The notes: generated by a model not told the origin, from the letters alone. 64,000 nucleotides of DNA from Brenneria bubanii (GCF_022378355.1 NZ_JAKMAJ010000003.1:62001-126000); one strand, 5' to 3'; shown: positions 30,720 through 41,536, numbered from the stretch's first letter. Numbers and translations are program-made.

Positions 30720-31703
30720 ATGCATAAATTCACTAAGGCGCTGGTAACGATTGGGCTGGCCGCCGTTATGTCACAATCGGCTGTCGCCGAAACGCTCAAG
30801 CTGGGTTTTTTGGTTAAGCAACCCGAAGAACCCTGGTTTCAGACGGAATGGAAGTTCGCCGATCAGGCGGGAAAAGATCTCGGTTTCGAGGTTATCAAAA
30901 TCGCCGTGCCGGATGGCGAAAAAACGCTGAATGCCATTGATAGCCTGGCCGCCAGCGGCGCAAAGGGGTTCGTTATCTGTACGCCCGATCCCAAGCTGGG
31001 GGCGGCCATTGTGGCTAAAGCGCGCAGCTATGATCTGAAAGTCATCGCGGTGGACGATCAGTTCGTCAACGCCAGAGGCGAGCCGATGACGTCGGTGCCG
31101 CTGGTGATGATGGCGGCGACCAAAATCGGCGAGCGCCAGGGGCAGGAGCTGTGGAAAGAAATGAACAAACGCGGCTGGAAACTGGATGAAACCGCGGTGA
31201 TGGCGATTACCTCCAATGAGCTTGATACCGCCAGACGCCGTACCTCCGGATCGATGGCGGCGTTGAAAGCCGCCGGCCTGCCGGAGAAACAGATTTACCA
31301 GGTGCCAACCAAGTCCAACGATATACCGGGGGCGTTTGACGCCGCCAACTCGATGTTGGTTCAGCACCCGCAGGTGAAGAACTGGCTGATTGTCGGCATG
31401 AACGATAACACCGTGCTGGGGGGCGTGCGCGCTTCCGAAGGCCAGGGGTTTAACGCCGCCAACGTGATCGGCATCGGCATCAATGGCGTGGATGCGGTGA
31501 GCGAGCTGTCGAAGGCGCAGGCGACGGGCTTCTATGGCTCGCTGCTGCCAAGCCCGGATATCCACGGCTATAAGAGCATACAGATGCTGAATGACTGGAT
31601 CACCAAAGGCGTGGAGCCGGAAAAATTTACCGAAGTCACCGACGTGGTGTTGATAACGCGCGATAACTTCAAGGTTGAACTGGAGAAAAAAGGGCTGATG
31701 TGA
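30720..31703 (+). CDS. araF: L-arabinose-binding periplasmic protein
   Basis: A 327-residue periplasmic binding protein of the arabinose ABC transporter. A Sec signal peptide (MHKFTKALVTIGLAAVMSQSAVA, cleavage after residue 23) precedes ETLKLGFLVKQPEEPWFQTEW, the family's N-terminal binding segment. ATG 30720 has GGAG seven bases upstream; the in-frame ATG 30648 would bury the signal peptide. First gene of araFGH, with araC last in the same direction. Confidence 0.96.
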   Translation: MHKFTKALVTIGLAAVMSQSAVAETLKLGFLVKQPEEPWFQTEWKFADQAGKDLGFEVIKIAVPDGEKTLNAIDSLAASGAKGFVICTPDPKLGAAIVAKARSYDLKVIAVDDQFVNARGEPMTSVPLVMMAATKIGERQGQELWKEMNKRGWKLDETAVMAITSNELDTARRRTSGSMAALKAAGLPEKQIYQVPTKSNDIPGAFDAANSMLVQHPQVKNWLIVGMNDNTVLGGVRASEGQGFNAANVIGIGINGVDAVSELSKAQATGFYGSLLPSPDIHGYKSIQMLNDWITKGVEPEKFTEVTDVVLITRDNFKVELEKKGLM

Positions 31704-31837
31704 TGCGGGTATGAACAACGATGCCGGAGCGCGCCGCCGTCCCTGCCGCGGTGAGCACGGCGCATGGATGGCGGCGTAAATCGTCGGACAGGCTCCGACG
31801 TTTCGGCAACAACCGTTTTAACCATGAGGAAATGGAC

Positions 31838-33361
31838 ATGGCAACACAGTCACCCTACTTATCATTTCATGGCATCGGAAAAGTCTTTCCCGGCGTGAAG
31901 GCGCTGGAGGACATCAGTTTTTCCTGCCGCGCCGGGCAGATCCATGCGCTGATGGGGGAAAACGGCGCGGGTAAATCGACGCTATTGAAGATCCTGAGCG
32001 GTAACTATTTACCTTCAAGCGGAGAAATTCATATTCAGGGTAAGCCGGCTCGGTTCAGCAATACGATGGATGCGTTGGATCAAGGCGTCGCCATTATTTA
32101 TCAGGAGTTGCATCTGGTGCCGGAAATGACGGTGGCGGAGAACATCTATCTCGGCCAGTTTCCGCACAGATACGGCGTAGTCAATTATTCACTGATGCGC
32201 TATGAAAGCCAATTGCAACTCGACCATCTCGGATTGGATATCGACCCCGATACGCCGCTCAAATATCTGTCCATCGGTCAGTGGCAAATGGTGGAAATCG
32301 CCAAGGCGCTGGCGCGCAACGCTAAAATCATCGCATTCGACGAGCCGACCAGCTCGCTGTCGGCGCGGGAAATTGAGCAGTTATTCAGGGTCATCCGCGA
32401 ACTGCGCGGCGAAGGGCGCGTCATTTTGTACGTTTCGCATCGGATGGAGGAAATTTTCGCCCTGAGCGACGCCATCACGGTGTTTAAGGACGGCCGCTAT
32501 GTATGCACCTTCGACGATATGCGCCAGGTGAATCATGAATCCCTGGTGCAGGCGATGGTGGGTCGAAATCTGGGGGATATCTATGGCTACGCGCCTCGGC
32601 CGAGCGGCGCAGAACGGCTGACCCTGCAGGAAATAAAAGCGCCGGGGGTGAAGTCCAGCGTGTCCCTGCAGGTGCGGGCCGGCGAGATCGTCGGGTTATT
32701 CGGGCTGGTGGGCGCCGGGCGCAGTGAATTGCTGAAGGGGTTATTCGGCGCAACCCGCATCACCGGCGGACGAGTGCTGCTGGATGGTCGGCCGCTGACT
32801 GTCCGTTCGCCGATTGATGCGATTCGCCAGGGCATCATGCTGTGTCCCGAAGATCGCAAGGCGGAAGGGATCATCGCCGTGCATTCGGTACGCGACAACA
32901 TCAATATCAGCGCGCGGCGCAAGAGCCTGAAAGCCGGCTTTATCATCAATAATCAATGGGAGGATGAGAATGCGCGACAGCGTATTCAGTCGTTGAACAT
33001 AAAAACGCCCGGCATGGAACAACTGATGATGAATCTTTCCGGCGGCAACCAGCAGAAGGCGATACTCGGCCGCTGGTTATCGGAAGAGATGAAGGTCATC
33101 CTGCTGGATGAGCCCACGCGCGGGATTGACGTCGGCGCCAAACATGAAATTTATCACGTCATCTATACGCTGGCGCAGCAAGGCATCGCCGTCCTGTTCG
33201 CATCCAGCGACCTGCCGGAAGTCCTGGGACTGGCCGATCGTATCATTGTGATGCGCGAGGGCGCGATATCCGGTGAACTTTCGCATGATGAGGCCACTGA
33301 GCAGAATGTGCTGAGTCTGGCGATGTTACGAACCCCTGATATTGACGCTGCGGTTGCCTGA
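31838..33361 (+). CDS. araG: L-arabinose ABC transporter ATP-binding protein
   Basis: A 507-residue tandem ATPase. Domain 1 has Walker [10 protein letters not shown], signature [15 protein letters not shown] and Walker [12 protein letters not shown]. Domain 2 has the degenerate Walker [29 protein letters not shown] and [14 protein letters not shown], as usual for sugar importers of the CUT2 type. GAGG favours ATG 31838 ([10 protein letters not shown]); the upstream frame from 31721 is not family-like. The gap after araF is 134 bp, wider than usual in such operons. Confidence 0.95.
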   Translation: MATQSPYLSFHGIGKVFPGVKALEDISFSCRAGQIHALMGENGAGKSTLLKILSGNYLPSSGEIHIQGKPARFSNTMDALDQGVAIIYQELHLVPEMTVAENIYLGQFPHRYGVVNYSLMRYESQLQLDHLGLDIDPDTPLKYLSIGQWQMVEIAKALARNAKIIAFDEPTSSLSAREIEQLFRVIRELRGEGRVILYVSHRMEEIFALSDAITVFKDGRYVCTFDDMRQVNHESLVQAMVGRNLGDIYGYAPRPSGAERLTLQEIKAPGVKSSVSLQVRAGEIVGLFGLVGAGRSELLKGLFGATRITGGRVLLDGRPLTVRSPIDAIRQGIMLCPEDRKAEGIIAVHSVRDNINISARRKSLKAGFIINNQWEDENARQRIQSLNIKTPGMEQLMMNLSGGNQQKAILGRWLSEEMKVILLDEPTRGIDVGAKHEIYHVIYTLAQQGIAVLFASSDLPEVLGLADRIIVMREGAISGELSHDEATEQNVLSLAMLRTPDIDAAVA

Positions 33362-33379
33362 CCGCAAAGGAGTAAAACC

Positions 33380-34384
33380 ATGCCAATAAGCAAAACAGAT
33401 TCAACGGTCGCCGCCGCAAGTCCGGAAAAAAGACGCAACGGGATGAGCGTTGCCCGTATTTGGGATAACTACGGCATGCTGGTGGTGTTTGCGGTCTTGT
33501 TCCTGGGGTGCGTGATCGTTGTTCCGAATTTTTCCAGTTTTATCAATATGAAAGGGTTGGGTCTGGCGATATCCATGTCAGGCATGGTGGCCTGCGGCAT
33601 GTTGTTTTGCCTGGCTTCCGGGGATTTTGACCTCTCGGTCGCGTCGATTATCGCCTGCGCCGGGGTGACCACGGCGGTGGTGATCAATATCAGCCAGAGT
33701 CTATGGATCGGCGTCGGCGCCGGCCTGCTGCTGGGCGTCGCCTTCGGTTTAATCAACGGTTTCATTATTGCCAGATTGAAGATTAACGCGCTGATCACCA
33801 CGCTGGCGACGATGCAGATCGCCCGCGGCCTGGCTTACATCATCTCCGATGGTAAAGCGGTGGGCATTGAGGACGAACGCTTTTTTGCGCTGGGTTACGC
33901 TAACTGGCTGGGACTGCCGGCGCCCATCTGGATCACCGTGATATGTATGATCCTGTTCGGCTTACTGCTGAATAAAACCACATTCGGCCGTAATACGCTG
34001 GCGATAGGCGGAAACGAAGAAGCGGCGCGTCTGGCCGGCGTGCCGGTGGTTCGCACCAAAATCATCATTTTCGCGCTCTCCGGTCTGGTATCCGCCGCGG
34101 CGGGCATCATTCTGGCATCGCGTATGACCAGCGGCCAGCCGATGACCTCAATCGGTTATGAGCTGATTGTGATTTCCGCCTGCGTGCTCGGCGGAGTGTC
34201 ATTGAAAGGCGGCATCGGCAAGATCTCCTATGTCGTCGCCGGGGTGCTGATTCTGGGCACGGTGGAAAATGCGATGAATCTGCTGAATATTTCGCCGTTC
34301 TCTCAGTACGTGGTGCGCGGTCTGATTCTGCTGGCCGCAGTGATTTTTGACCGCTACAAACAGCTGGCGAAGAAAGGGATATAG
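33380..34384 (+). CDS. araH: L-arabinose ABC transporter permease
   Basis: A 334-residue CUT2-type permease with about eight to ten membrane helices after a short cytoplasmic N-terminus. The [13 protein letters not shown] segment is the ATPase-contact loop typical of RbsC/AraH. GGAG lies 8 bases before the ATG, and araG ends 18 bp upstream. Confidence 0.95.
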   Translation: MPISKTDSTVAAASPEKRRNGMSVARIWDNYGMLVVFAVLFLGCVIVVPNFSSFINMKGLGLAISMSGMVACGMLFCLASGDFDLSVASIIACAGVTTAVVINISQSLWIGVGAGLLLGVAFGLINGFIIARLKINALITTLATMQIARGLAYIISDGKAVGIEDERFFALGYANWLGLPAPIWITVICMILFGLLLNKTTFGRNTLAIGGNEEAARLAGVPVVRTKIIIFALSGLVSAAAGIILASRMTSGQPMTSIGYELIVISACVLGGVSLKGGIGKISYVVAGVLILGTVENAMNLLNISPFSQYVVRGLILLAAVIFDRYKQLAKKGI

Positions 34385-34454
34385 GCCGCGTCGGCGGGCG
34401 GCAAGCCTGATAAAACCTTTGTTGCGTTATTACACCTGGTGTCCCGGAGGGCCG

Positions 34455-35414
34455 ATGTATCATCGTGTGGCGCATGAATCTCAGTCTAATCCGCTGCTGC
34501 CTGGCTATGCGTTTAACGCCTACCTGGTCGCCGGATTAACGCCGATCCTGGCGAACGGACCGCTCGATTTCTTTATCGATCGTCCGGACGGCATGAAAGG
34601 CTACATCATCAATCTCACCATCAAAGGACAAGGGCAGGTATTTGACGGCGCCGACGCCTTTTATTGCCGTCCGGGCGATTTACTGCTGTTCCCGCCTAAA
34701 TCCAGACACTTGTACGGCCGTGCGCCGGACAGCGATTGCTGGTATCACCGCTGGGTCTATTTCCGTCCGCGGGGGTACTGGGCGGACTGGCTGGAATGGC
34801 ATACCCGTCGTTGCGGCGTGGGCCGTCTGAGTCTGCCGAATAATTCGCTGCTGCTGGAGTTTGACCGTCTGTTCGCCAATATCGAACAGACGCAGGGGTC
34901 CGGGCGGCGTTTTTCGGAAGAGCTGGGCATGAACCTGCTGGAACGCCTGCTGCTCAGAGCGATGGAGGAGGACCCGCAGAGTCCGCAAAAAATCATGGAT
35001 CCGCGGGTGATTGAAGCCTGTCAGTTTATCACCGCCAATCTGGCCGGCGAACTGCGCATCGACGAGGTCGCCCGGCACGTGTGCCTGTCTCCATCGCGGC
35101 TGGCGCATCTGTTTCGTGATCAGGTGGGGATTAATATTTTACGCTGGCGCGAGGATCAGCGGGTGATCCGCGCCAAGCTGCTGCTGCAAACCACGCAAAC
35201 GTCCATTGCTAATATCGGCAGGGTGGTCGGCTACGACGATCAGCTCTATTTCTCGCGCGTGTTTCGTAAACGCGTAGGGGTCAGTCCGAGTGATTTTCGC
35301 CGCCGACGCAGTGAAATCAACTATCCCGCCGCAGCGGAAAAAGCGTCATCAAGGTGGGATGCCACCGCCGGCGCCATTGATATTCATCCCACGGCGGACA
35401 TGTCATCAAGATAA
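34455..35414 (+). CDS. araC: Arabinose operon regulator AraC
   Basis: A 319-residue AraC regulator. The N-terminal cupin binds L-arabinose ([19 protein letters not shown] at the arm region, then [18 protein letters not shown]). Two helix-turn-helix motifs lie near residues 198-220 and 245-270 ([32 protein letters not shown]). About 38 residues follow the usual end, more than in E. coli AraC (292 aa). GGAGGG precedes ATG 34455. It is co-directional with araFGH, not divergent from araBAD as in E. coli. Confidence 0.93.
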   Translation: MYHRVAHESQSNPLLPGYAFNAYLVAGLTPILANGPLDFFIDRPDGMKGYIINLTIKGQGQVFDGADAFYCRPGDLLLFPPKSRHLYGRAPDSDCWYHRWVYFRPRGYWADWLEWHTRRCGVGRLSLPNNSLLLEFDRLFANIEQTQGSGRRFSEELGMNLLERLLLRAMEEDPQSPQKIMDPRVIEACQFITANLAGELRIDEVARHVCLSPSRLAHLFRDQVGINILRWREDQRVIRAKLLLQTTQTSIANIGRVVGYDDQLYFSRVFRKRVGVSPSDFRRRRSEINYPAAAEKASSRWDATAGAIDIHPTADMSSR

Positions 35415-35487
35415 CGTGATTCCTCTGAATCTATTGGGTATATACTGGGATGGAAATAAAACCACGTTAATGCGAAGGGGAGTCTTG

Positions 35488-36534
35488 ATGAGTGACGTAA
35501 TTCGTGTTGGGTTACTGGGATACGGTTATGCCAGTAAAACATTTCATGCCCCGCTAATTGCCGGAACGGCTGGCATGGAGCTGACCGCGGTTTCCAGTAG
35601 TAGCGCCGATAAAGTCCATGCCGATTGGGCCAACGTCCGGGTAGTGAGCGATCCCCATACGTTATTTAACGATAAAGATATCGACCTTATCGTTATTCCA
35701 ACGCCGAACGACACCCATTTCCCATTGGCGAAACAGGCGCTGGCCGCAGGTAAGCATGTGGTGGTGGATAAACCCTTTACCGTGACGTTGTCACAAGCAC
35801 ATGAATTGAATTTACTGGCGGAACATCAGGGGAAACTGCTTTCCGTATTTCATAATCGCCGCTGGGACAGCGATTTCCTGACGCTGAAACAGGTATTTCA
35901 TACCGGTGTATTAGGCGATGTGGTTTATATGGAATCCCATTTTGATCGCTATCGGCCGGAAATTCGCCAGCGCTGGCGAGAAGACGGCAGCGAAGGCAGC
36001 GGCATCTGGTATGATTTGGGGCCGCATTTACTGGATCAGGCTTTGCAGCTTTTTGGCTTGCCGGTGGCTATTCAGGTCGACCTGGCGCAGCTAAGGCCCG
36101 GCAGTAAGGCGACCGATTATTTTCATGCCGTATTGATCTATCCTCAACGCCGGGTCGTGTTGCATGCCAGTATGCTGGTGGTCGCGCCATCCGCCCGTTA
36201 CATTGTTCATGGCTCGCGCGGCAGCTTTGTAAAATACGGTCTGGATAAGCAGGAAGATCGGTTGAAGAACGGCGAACGCCCGCCGCTGGAAAGCTGGGGG
36301 CAAGACAACCAGGATGGCGTATTGACGCTGTACCGCGATGGCGTCGCGGCCGAGCAGCGCGTGTCGACCATCCCCGGCGACTATCCCGCATACTATTCCG
36401 CCATCCGCGATGCGTTGACCGGCAACGGTGAAAACCCGGTGACGGTACATCAGGCGATACAGGTGATGGAGTTGATTGTGCTGGGACTGGCCTCTCATCA
36501 GCAGAAGAGAGTGATGACGCTGAAAAATAATTAG
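35488..36534 (+). CDS. ydgJ: Gfo/Idh/MocA-family oxidoreductase YdgJ
   Basis: A 348-residue NAD(P)-dependent oxidoreductase, substrate unproven. The Rossmann motif VGLLGYGYASKTFHAPLI starts at residue 6, the conserved DKPFTVTLSQ carries the family lysine, and HNRRWDSDFLTL and GIWYDLGPHLLDQA are near-identical to E. coli YdgJ. GGGG lies 7-8 bases before ATG 35488; the in-frame ATG at 35290 runs through the end of araC and is rejected. Confidence 0.94.
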   Translation: MSDVIRVGLLGYGYASKTFHAPLIAGTAGMELTAVSSSSADKVHADWANVRVVSDPHTLFNDKDIDLIVIPTPNDTHFPLAKQALAAGKHVVVDKPFTVTLSQAHELNLLAEHQGKLLSVFHNRRWDSDFLTLKQVFHTGVLGDVVYMESHFDRYRPEIRQRWREDGSEGSGIWYDLGPHLLDQALQLFGLPVAIQVDLAQLRPGSKATDYFHAVLIYPQRRVVLHASMLVVAPSARYIVHGSRGSFVKYGLDKQEDRLKNGERPPLESWGQDNQDGVLTLYRDGVAAEQRVSTIPGDYPAYYSAIRDALTGNGENPVTVHQAIQVMELIVLGLASHQQKRVMTLKNN

Positions 36535-36573
36535 CGTTGCCAATTTCAGACGCAGATATTACTGTGGATTAAA

Positions 36574-36597
36574 GCAGGCGATCTTAGGATCGCCTGC
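36574..36597 (+). terminator. ydgJ terminator hairpin
   Basis: GCAGGCGATC and GATCGCCTGC form a perfect 10-bp stem with a TTAG loop, 40 bp after the ydgJ stop. The T-tract after it is weak (GCTGTTT). Confidence 0.7.
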
Positions 36598-36702
36598 GCT
36601 GTTTAAACAAGGCAAGTGATGTGCTGAGGATCTCAAATAGCGGCCACAACGCGTGGAGAACTTCAAAGGTAGTGAGGATAGAGGTCGTAATAAGGTATGA
36701 AT

Positions 36703-37707
36703 ATGGCGTGGCTACAGCGGTTGAGAATTGATAAGTTTTTGCTGGTATTGGTTTGTGTGGTGTTGGCGGCATCGTTTTTCCCTTGTCAGGGCGCGGCTAA
36801 AGTCTTTTTTGAGTATCTGACGACAGCCGCCATCGCACTGCTGTTTTTTATGCATGGCGCCAAACTGTCCCGGGAGGCCATCACGGCGGGGATGGGGCAC
36901 TGGCGGCTTCATCTGGTGGTATTCGCCAGTACATTTATCCTGTTCCCGCTGCTGGGCGTGGGCATGAGTTTGCTGGTGCCGGTAGTGTTGACGCCGGCGC
37001 TTTATCTCGGCTTCCTTTATTTGTGCGCCTTGCCGGCTACCGTTCAGTCGGCCATCGCCTACACCTCGATGGCCGGCGGCAACGTCGCGGCCGCCATCTG
37101 TAGCGCGTCGGCCTCCAGTATCCTGGGCGTCTTTCTGTCTCCGATATTGGTTGGTTTGTTGATGCACACCCAGGGAGGACATACGGATACGCTGCATGCC
37201 ATCGGTTCGATTATCCTGCAGCTGATGGTGCCCTTTGTTATCGGCCATTTGTCCCGACCGCTGATTGCCGGATGGGTCGACCGGCACCGCAAACTCATTA
37301 ATATCACGGATCGGTCATCCATTCTTCTGGTGGTCTATGTCGCCTTTAGCGAGGCCGTGGTTGAGGGGATATGGGGTCAGATCAACGGCTGGTCTTTGTT
37401 GGCGGTGGTCGCCTGTTCGATCGTGCTGCTGACCATTGTGCTGATTGTGAATACGCTGATGGCGCGAAAACTGGGCTTTAATACCGCCGATGAAATTACC
37501 ATTGTCTTTTGCGGTTCGAAGAAAAGCCTGGCGAATGGCATCCCGATGGCCAGCGTCCTGTTTCCGGCATCGGCGGTGGGGGCGATGGTGTTGCCGCTGA
37601 TGATTTTCCACCAGATCCAACTGATGGTGTGCGCCGCGCTGGCGCAGCGTTATGCCAACCGGCTAAAACGCGCCGAGGCGTCGACCGGCGAGCGGTCTTC
37701 CCGCTAA
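36703..37707 (+). CDS. yfeH: Bile acid:sodium symporter-family protein YfeH
   Basis: A 334-residue membrane protein with about ten helices, very close to E. coli YfeH: FFMHGAKLSREAI, GGNVAAAICSASASS and FCGSKKSLANGIPMA are shared. It belongs to the SBF/BASS family; its transported solute is unknown. AAGG is better spaced for ATG 36703 than for 36697. It is not next to add in E. coli, so the gene has moved relative to that genome. A good terminator follows. Confidence 0.9.
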   Translation: MAWLQRLRIDKFLLVLVCVVLAASFFPCQGAAKVFFEYLTTAAIALLFFMHGAKLSREAITAGMGHWRLHLVVFASTFILFPLLGVGMSLLVPVVLTPALYLGFLYLCALPATVQSAIAYTSMAGGNVAAAICSASASSILGVFLSPILVGLLMHTQGGHTDTLHAIGSIILQLMVPFVIGHLSRPLIAGWVDRHRKLINITDRSSILLVVYVAFSEAVVEGIWGQINGWSLLAVVACSIVLLTIVLIVNTLMARKLGFNTADEITIVFCGSKKSLANGIPMASVLFPASAVGAMVLPLMIFHQIQLMVCAALAQRYANRLKRAEASTGERSSR

Positions 37708-37714
37708 AGGCCAG

Positions 37715-37748
37715 GCCACCCCCGCGGCAGAGTGCGGGGATGGCTTTT
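37715..37748 (+). terminator. yfeH intrinsic terminator
   Basis: GCCACCCCCGC (37715-37725) pairs with GCGGGGATGGC (37734-37744) with one mismatch and is followed by TTTT. It lies 8 bp after the yfeH stop, between the convergent yfeH and add genes. Confidence 0.75.
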
Positions 37749-37812
37749 GCCGTTAAGCCCTGGTTTAACGGCCGGCGGTGGCGGTTCAATCAACTGCGGT
37801 CAGGCAGCCTAA

Positions 37813-38826
37813 TTAGATTATTCCCTGTTTACGCAGCACCTTCTGACGTAAATCCTGTTTTTCCTGCTCACTGATAAATGCGATGCGCAATCCATTTTCC
37901 TGCGCCTGACGGGTTTCCCTGGCGGTTAATCCGGCTAACGGCGCTGCGACTTCATATTCATGTCCGATCTCGATGCCCTGAACGGCGGGATCATCGGTAT
38001 TGATCGTCGCGAGGATACCGTAATGCAGAAAATGGACCAGTGGATGCTGCTCCAGCTCGCTAACCGTGCTGGTTTGCAGGTTAGAGGTTAGGCAGGACTC
38101 GATGCCGATGCCGTTTTCCGCCATGTAGTTCATCAAATCGGTATCGATAATGGCGGCGACGCCATGGCCTATACGCTCGGCTTTTAGCTGATGAATAGCC
38201 TGCCAGATACTTTCCGGTCCCGCCGCTTCACCGGCATGAACGGTAATGTGCCAACCGGCGTCATGCGCCTGTTTGAAGTGCGAGGCGAACAGATCGCCGG
38301 GATAGCCCAGCTCGTCGCCCGCCAGATCCAGCGCCACAATCCGGTCGCGGTGGGCCAGCAGGCCATCCAGCTCTTGCTGGCACGCCTGGGTGCCAAAGGT
38401 GCGGCTCAGAATACCGATCAGTCGAACCATGATGTCATGATCGCGGCAGCCCGCGGTCACGCCGTCGATCACCGCTTCAACCACGCCGGCAATCGGAAGG
38501 TGATGTTTCATCGCCATGTAGTAAGGCGAAAAGCGCAGCTCCGCGTAGTCCAGCCCGGCGTTGACGGCGTCTTCAACGTTCTCGTAAGCGATACGGCGGC
38601 AGGCATCCAACGAACCTAGCACGGCGACGCCCCAATCCAGCTTTTGCAAAAAACTCAATAAGTCCGGCTCGTGTTTGGTGATTTGCACATGAGGACGAAG
38701 GGACTCCAGGTCATTGGCAGGTAACGAAATATTGAACTGGCGACCCAGTTCCAAAATGCTCTGCGCACGAATATTGCCATCAAGGTGGCGATGAATATCC
38801 GTCAGTGGGAGTCGCGTATCAATCAT
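37813..38826 (-). CDS. add: Adenosine deaminase
   Basis: A 337-residue zinc enzyme deaminating adenosine and deoxyadenosine. Metal and catalytic motifs are intact: H-x-H in [20 protein letters not shown] with the zinc histidine and catalytic glutamate region, and NTDDPAVQG with the zinc aspartate. Its place between ydgJ and ydgA is as in E. coli except for the two transporter genes around it. Confidence 0.96.
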   Translation of the reverse strand: MIDTRLPLTDIHRHLDGNIRAQSILELGRQFNISLPANDLESLRPHVQITKHEPDLLSFLQKLDWGVAVLGSLDACRRIAYENVEDAVNAGLDYAELRFSPYYMAMKHHLPIAGVVEAVIDGVTAGCRDHDIMVRLIGILSRTFGTQACQQELDGLLAHRDRIVALDLAGDELGYPGDLFASHFKQAHDAGWHITVHAGEAAGPESIWQAIHQLKAERIGHGVAAIIDTDLMNYMAENGIGIESCLTSNLQTSTVSELEQHPLVHFLHYGILATINTDDPAVQGIEIGHEYEVAAPLAGLTARETRQAQENGLRIAFISEQEKQDLRQKVLRKQGII

Positions 38827-38934
38827 GGTGTACTCTTTGCAAATAGTGGTGTAGGTAAGCCGGTCAATCGCCGGCCAAGTGCGGTGAAGTATAAAAACAA
38901 ATGGCGGTAAATTGCCAATTGTTACGCAAAAAAG

Positions 38935-39909
38935 TCATTGCGTCGCTTTCCCAAGGTTCGCGTTTAGTTTGGGGATGATGCGGATATAAACCAGTTCGCT
39001 TAGCAGTTCCACCAGCGTCTGGGTCACGATAATGGCCGGCAGCAACGGGATCGCCCCTGGGATCGACAGTGCCAGGGGTAAAACGACGAGCGAGTTGCGT
39101 GTTCCGGCGCTAAAGGCGATGGCCCGGCCGCTGGCTGACTCAAGACCGAATAGTTTAGCGATCAGCCATCCGGAAGCCGGAGCGACAATGGCGAACAGTA
39201 GATAAAGCGGGACGGCGGTCAGAACGGTGGTCCAGGTGGTCTTAAGCTGAGGAATGACGGAAGCCACCACCACAAATAACACCAGCGCAGTGGCGGGGAC
39301 GGGAAGAAAATCGAGCGTATCGGTTAGCTTATCCACCCTGGTGCAACGGCGCGATCCCCATTGCACCAGTCCGGCAAGCAGCAAAGGTAGCGCGATAAGC
39401 CAAATGAACGCGTGGACAAATGGCCCAAGCTGGACCAGCTCGGATGCATTCCGTCCCAAAAACAGACCAAGGTAAAAGGGTAATGCCAGCATCTGCACGA
39501 TTAACAGCACCGGCGTGGCGGCCAGCAAGCGCGGCGCGTCGGCACGCCCAAGGTGAGAGAACGTCACGACATAGTCAATGCATGGCGCGAGCAGAACCAG
39601 CAGAATGCCAAGTCGTATCATTGGTTCGGCGGGCAAGTAAGGAACCAGGATAGCGAGAAACAGAGGAATAATGACGAAATTGGCAATGAGCAGGGCGGCA
39701 AGAAAGCGAATCTGAGTAAAGCTACGCCTTAGCGATGCAATCGGCACCTGTAAAAAAGTAACGAACAGCATAAGCGCCAGCGCAGGGTTGATCGCCGAGC
39801 CCAGCATTTCCGTGCCCGGCATCGACAGCGCCGTCAATACCGCCATAATCACTGTAATAAAGTAGATGGCGGTCTGGCGTTCTTCCATGAATATTTTCAA
39901 CTTTTGCAT
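38935..39909 (-). CDS. BASS/ACR3-type transporter, substrate unknown
   Basis: A 324-residue polytopic membrane protein of the bile acid:sodium symporter/arsenite exporter superfamily (about ten helices; GILLVLLAPCIDYVVTFSHLGRADAPRLLAATP). The cysteine in LAPCIDYV resembles the ACR3 arrangement, so arsenite or organic-anion transport are both possible; no arsR or arsC lies nearby. GAGAG supports the start at 39909 (MQKLKIF), while 39936 and 39975 lack ribosome sites. It differs strongly from the YfeH-like protein on the other side of add. Confidence 0.8.
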   Translation of the reverse strand: MQKLKIFMEERQTAIYFITVIMAVLTALSMPGTEMLGSAINPALALMLFVTFLQVPIASLRRSFTQIRFLAALLIANFVIIPLFLAILVPYLPAEPMIRLGILLVLLAPCIDYVVTFSHLGRADAPRLLAATPVLLIVQMLALPFYLGLFLGRNASELVQLGPFVHAFIWLIALPLLLAGLVQWGSRRCTRVDKLTDTLDFLPVPATALVLFVVVASVIPQLKTTWTTVLTAVPLYLLFAIVAPASGWLIAKLFGLESASGRAIAFSAGTRNSLVVLPLALSIPGAIPLLPAIIVTQTLVELLSELVYIRIIPKLNANLGKATQ

Positions 39910-40021
39910 ACCGGCTCTCTCAGTGGCAACAGACATTCGTACGAAGATAGCCTGTGCCGGCGCTATCGCCGCCACAGGGGTATTTATCGTAACAAGAGGC
40001 TTGATTTATGGCAGGTTATTC

Positions 40022-41536
40022 TTAAGGTTGGGCGTCATCGTCGTCTTCATCGGCGATGCCGATAAACGGCGCGATGAACTCTGACAGTGATATTTTGTCG
40101 CCATTCAAATCAACCTGACCATCGGCATACTGTAAGGAACCGACGATCGCATTATCTTGGGTGACGGTCGCTTTATTCTCCTGGCTGATATTGGCGATCA
40201 GTTCGGCCTGTTGAGCCGCCATTTTTCGCGCCATTTCTTTCCCTTCGGCCGAATCGGATTGTTTGCTCTGCTGAAGCAGAAACTCCGCCAGCATCGGTAA
40301 CGGCACGTTCAATTTAGCATCGAACTTTTTGACCGACTGGCGAATAATTTTCTCTTCATCCGTCGATGCCGGATCGGCGGCGTTGGCGGCATTTTCCAGC
40401 GGGTCGGTCATATCCAGAGACAAGGTTAAGAGCGCTTCGCCTTTACTGTTTTTCCAACTGAGCGGAGAGATGGAGATATTGGGATTGCCTTTCAACACCT
40501 TGGGCAAATTTTGCAGCAACGTCATTATCACCTGATGCTGATAAGCCTGCATGTCCGACTTGTCCGCGTGCTGTAAATACTGTTGCATCGTTTTCTGATA
40601 ATCGGTTGCGAATTGCTTGGTTCCCCGGCCATCAAACTGCGAGAAATTGATGTTAAGGTTGCCGGATCCCAAATTACGATCGCCGATGGTTAAGGACTCC
40701 AGGCCCATAGTGGTATTGCCCGACAGATTTTTATCATCTTCCGCGACCGAGCTTTGGATGGAAACGTTGTTGATGACAAGCGGGTCGCCGCCCTCAACGG
40801 CCACGATCAGCGACCTGGCGGTAAATTTGCCGTCGCCGATACCGATATCAAACTTGCCCTTATGATTATTGACGTCAAGGGCGAAATCTTTGATGGTGAA
40901 TTGCTCTTTAGCTCCCCAGGCATTTTTCTTTTCCGACGTGAGATTGCTGGCGGAACCGGAGACTTTCTGGCTGCGAAAATCGCTGGAAAAATTCCACAGG
41001 AAATGCGCGCCGCTGAAAGAGAATTTCTGGTCGTTATCCTGATATTCAATCGGCACCAGGCTGATGTCGGAGCTGATGGCGCCATCGTAATCGACGAGCG
41101 ACTCAGCGCTAAAGAATGGTTTATTTTGCGTGATATCGAACAGGGATTGTGTCTTCGGCGTATTTCCCAGCTCCGCGTGGATGGCGGCCATCCTGGGGGT
41201 CAGATTAAATTTTTTCAGTTGGGATAACGGGAAAGGACCGTGGTAAACGGTATCGTGAACAACGATTTCCTCGCCCGGCGCTAGAATTTTTTGCCATTTG
41301 TCCGAACCATCATATTGTATAACCAGCGTGACCTTACTGCTGAAGATACCGCCCTGGTAGTCGCGATACACCGCTTTTATCGCGGCATCAGGGTAAGCCG
41401 ACTTGAATTGTGCGTTAATGTTGTCGACATACTCATCAATGTTTTGAGCCAATTGTTTGCCGGTATACCAGGACGCGCCGGTCCACGCAGCGCCTAAAGC
41501 GATAATAATGCCGGCAGCAACTAATGACTTCTTCAT
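40022..41536 (-). CDS. ydgA: DUF945 protein YdgA
   Basis: A 504-residue protein with an N-terminal hydrophobic segment (residues 4-22) that is a membrane anchor or signal, and a long periplasmic part rich in Asn, Lys and Asp, as in E. coli YdgA. The gene lies next to manA as in E. coli. The function is unknown. The C-terminus ends in an acidic DEDDDDAQP tail. Confidence 0.92.
   Translation of the reverse strand: MKKSLVAAGIIIALGAAWTGASWYTGKQLAQNIDEYVDNINAQFKSAYPDAAIKAVYRDYQGGIFSSKVTLVIQYDGSDKWQKILAPGEEIVVHDTVYHGPFPLSQLKKFNLTPRMAAIHAELGNTPKTQSLFDITQNKPFFSAESLVDYDGAISSDISLVPIEYQDNDQKFSFSGAHFLWNFSSDFRSQKVSGSASNLTSEKKNAWGAKEQFTIKDFALDVNNHKGKFDIGIGDGKFTARSLIVAVEGGDPLVINNVSIQSSVAEDDKNLSGNTTMGLESLTIGDRNLGSGNLNINFSQFDGRGTKQFATDYQKTMQQYLQHADKSDMQAYQHQVIMTLLQNLPKVLKGNPNISISPLSWKNSKGEALLTLSLDMTDPLENAANAADPASTDEEKIIRQSVKKFDAKLNVPLPMLAEFLLQQSKQSDSAEGKEMARKMAAQQAELIANISQENKATVTQDNAIVGSLQYADGQVDLNGDKISLSEFIAPFIGIADEDDDDAQP

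Noticed and set aside
30771-31718. 315-codon minus-strand open frame
   Set aside because: Antisense to araF, histidine-rich, no ribosome site.
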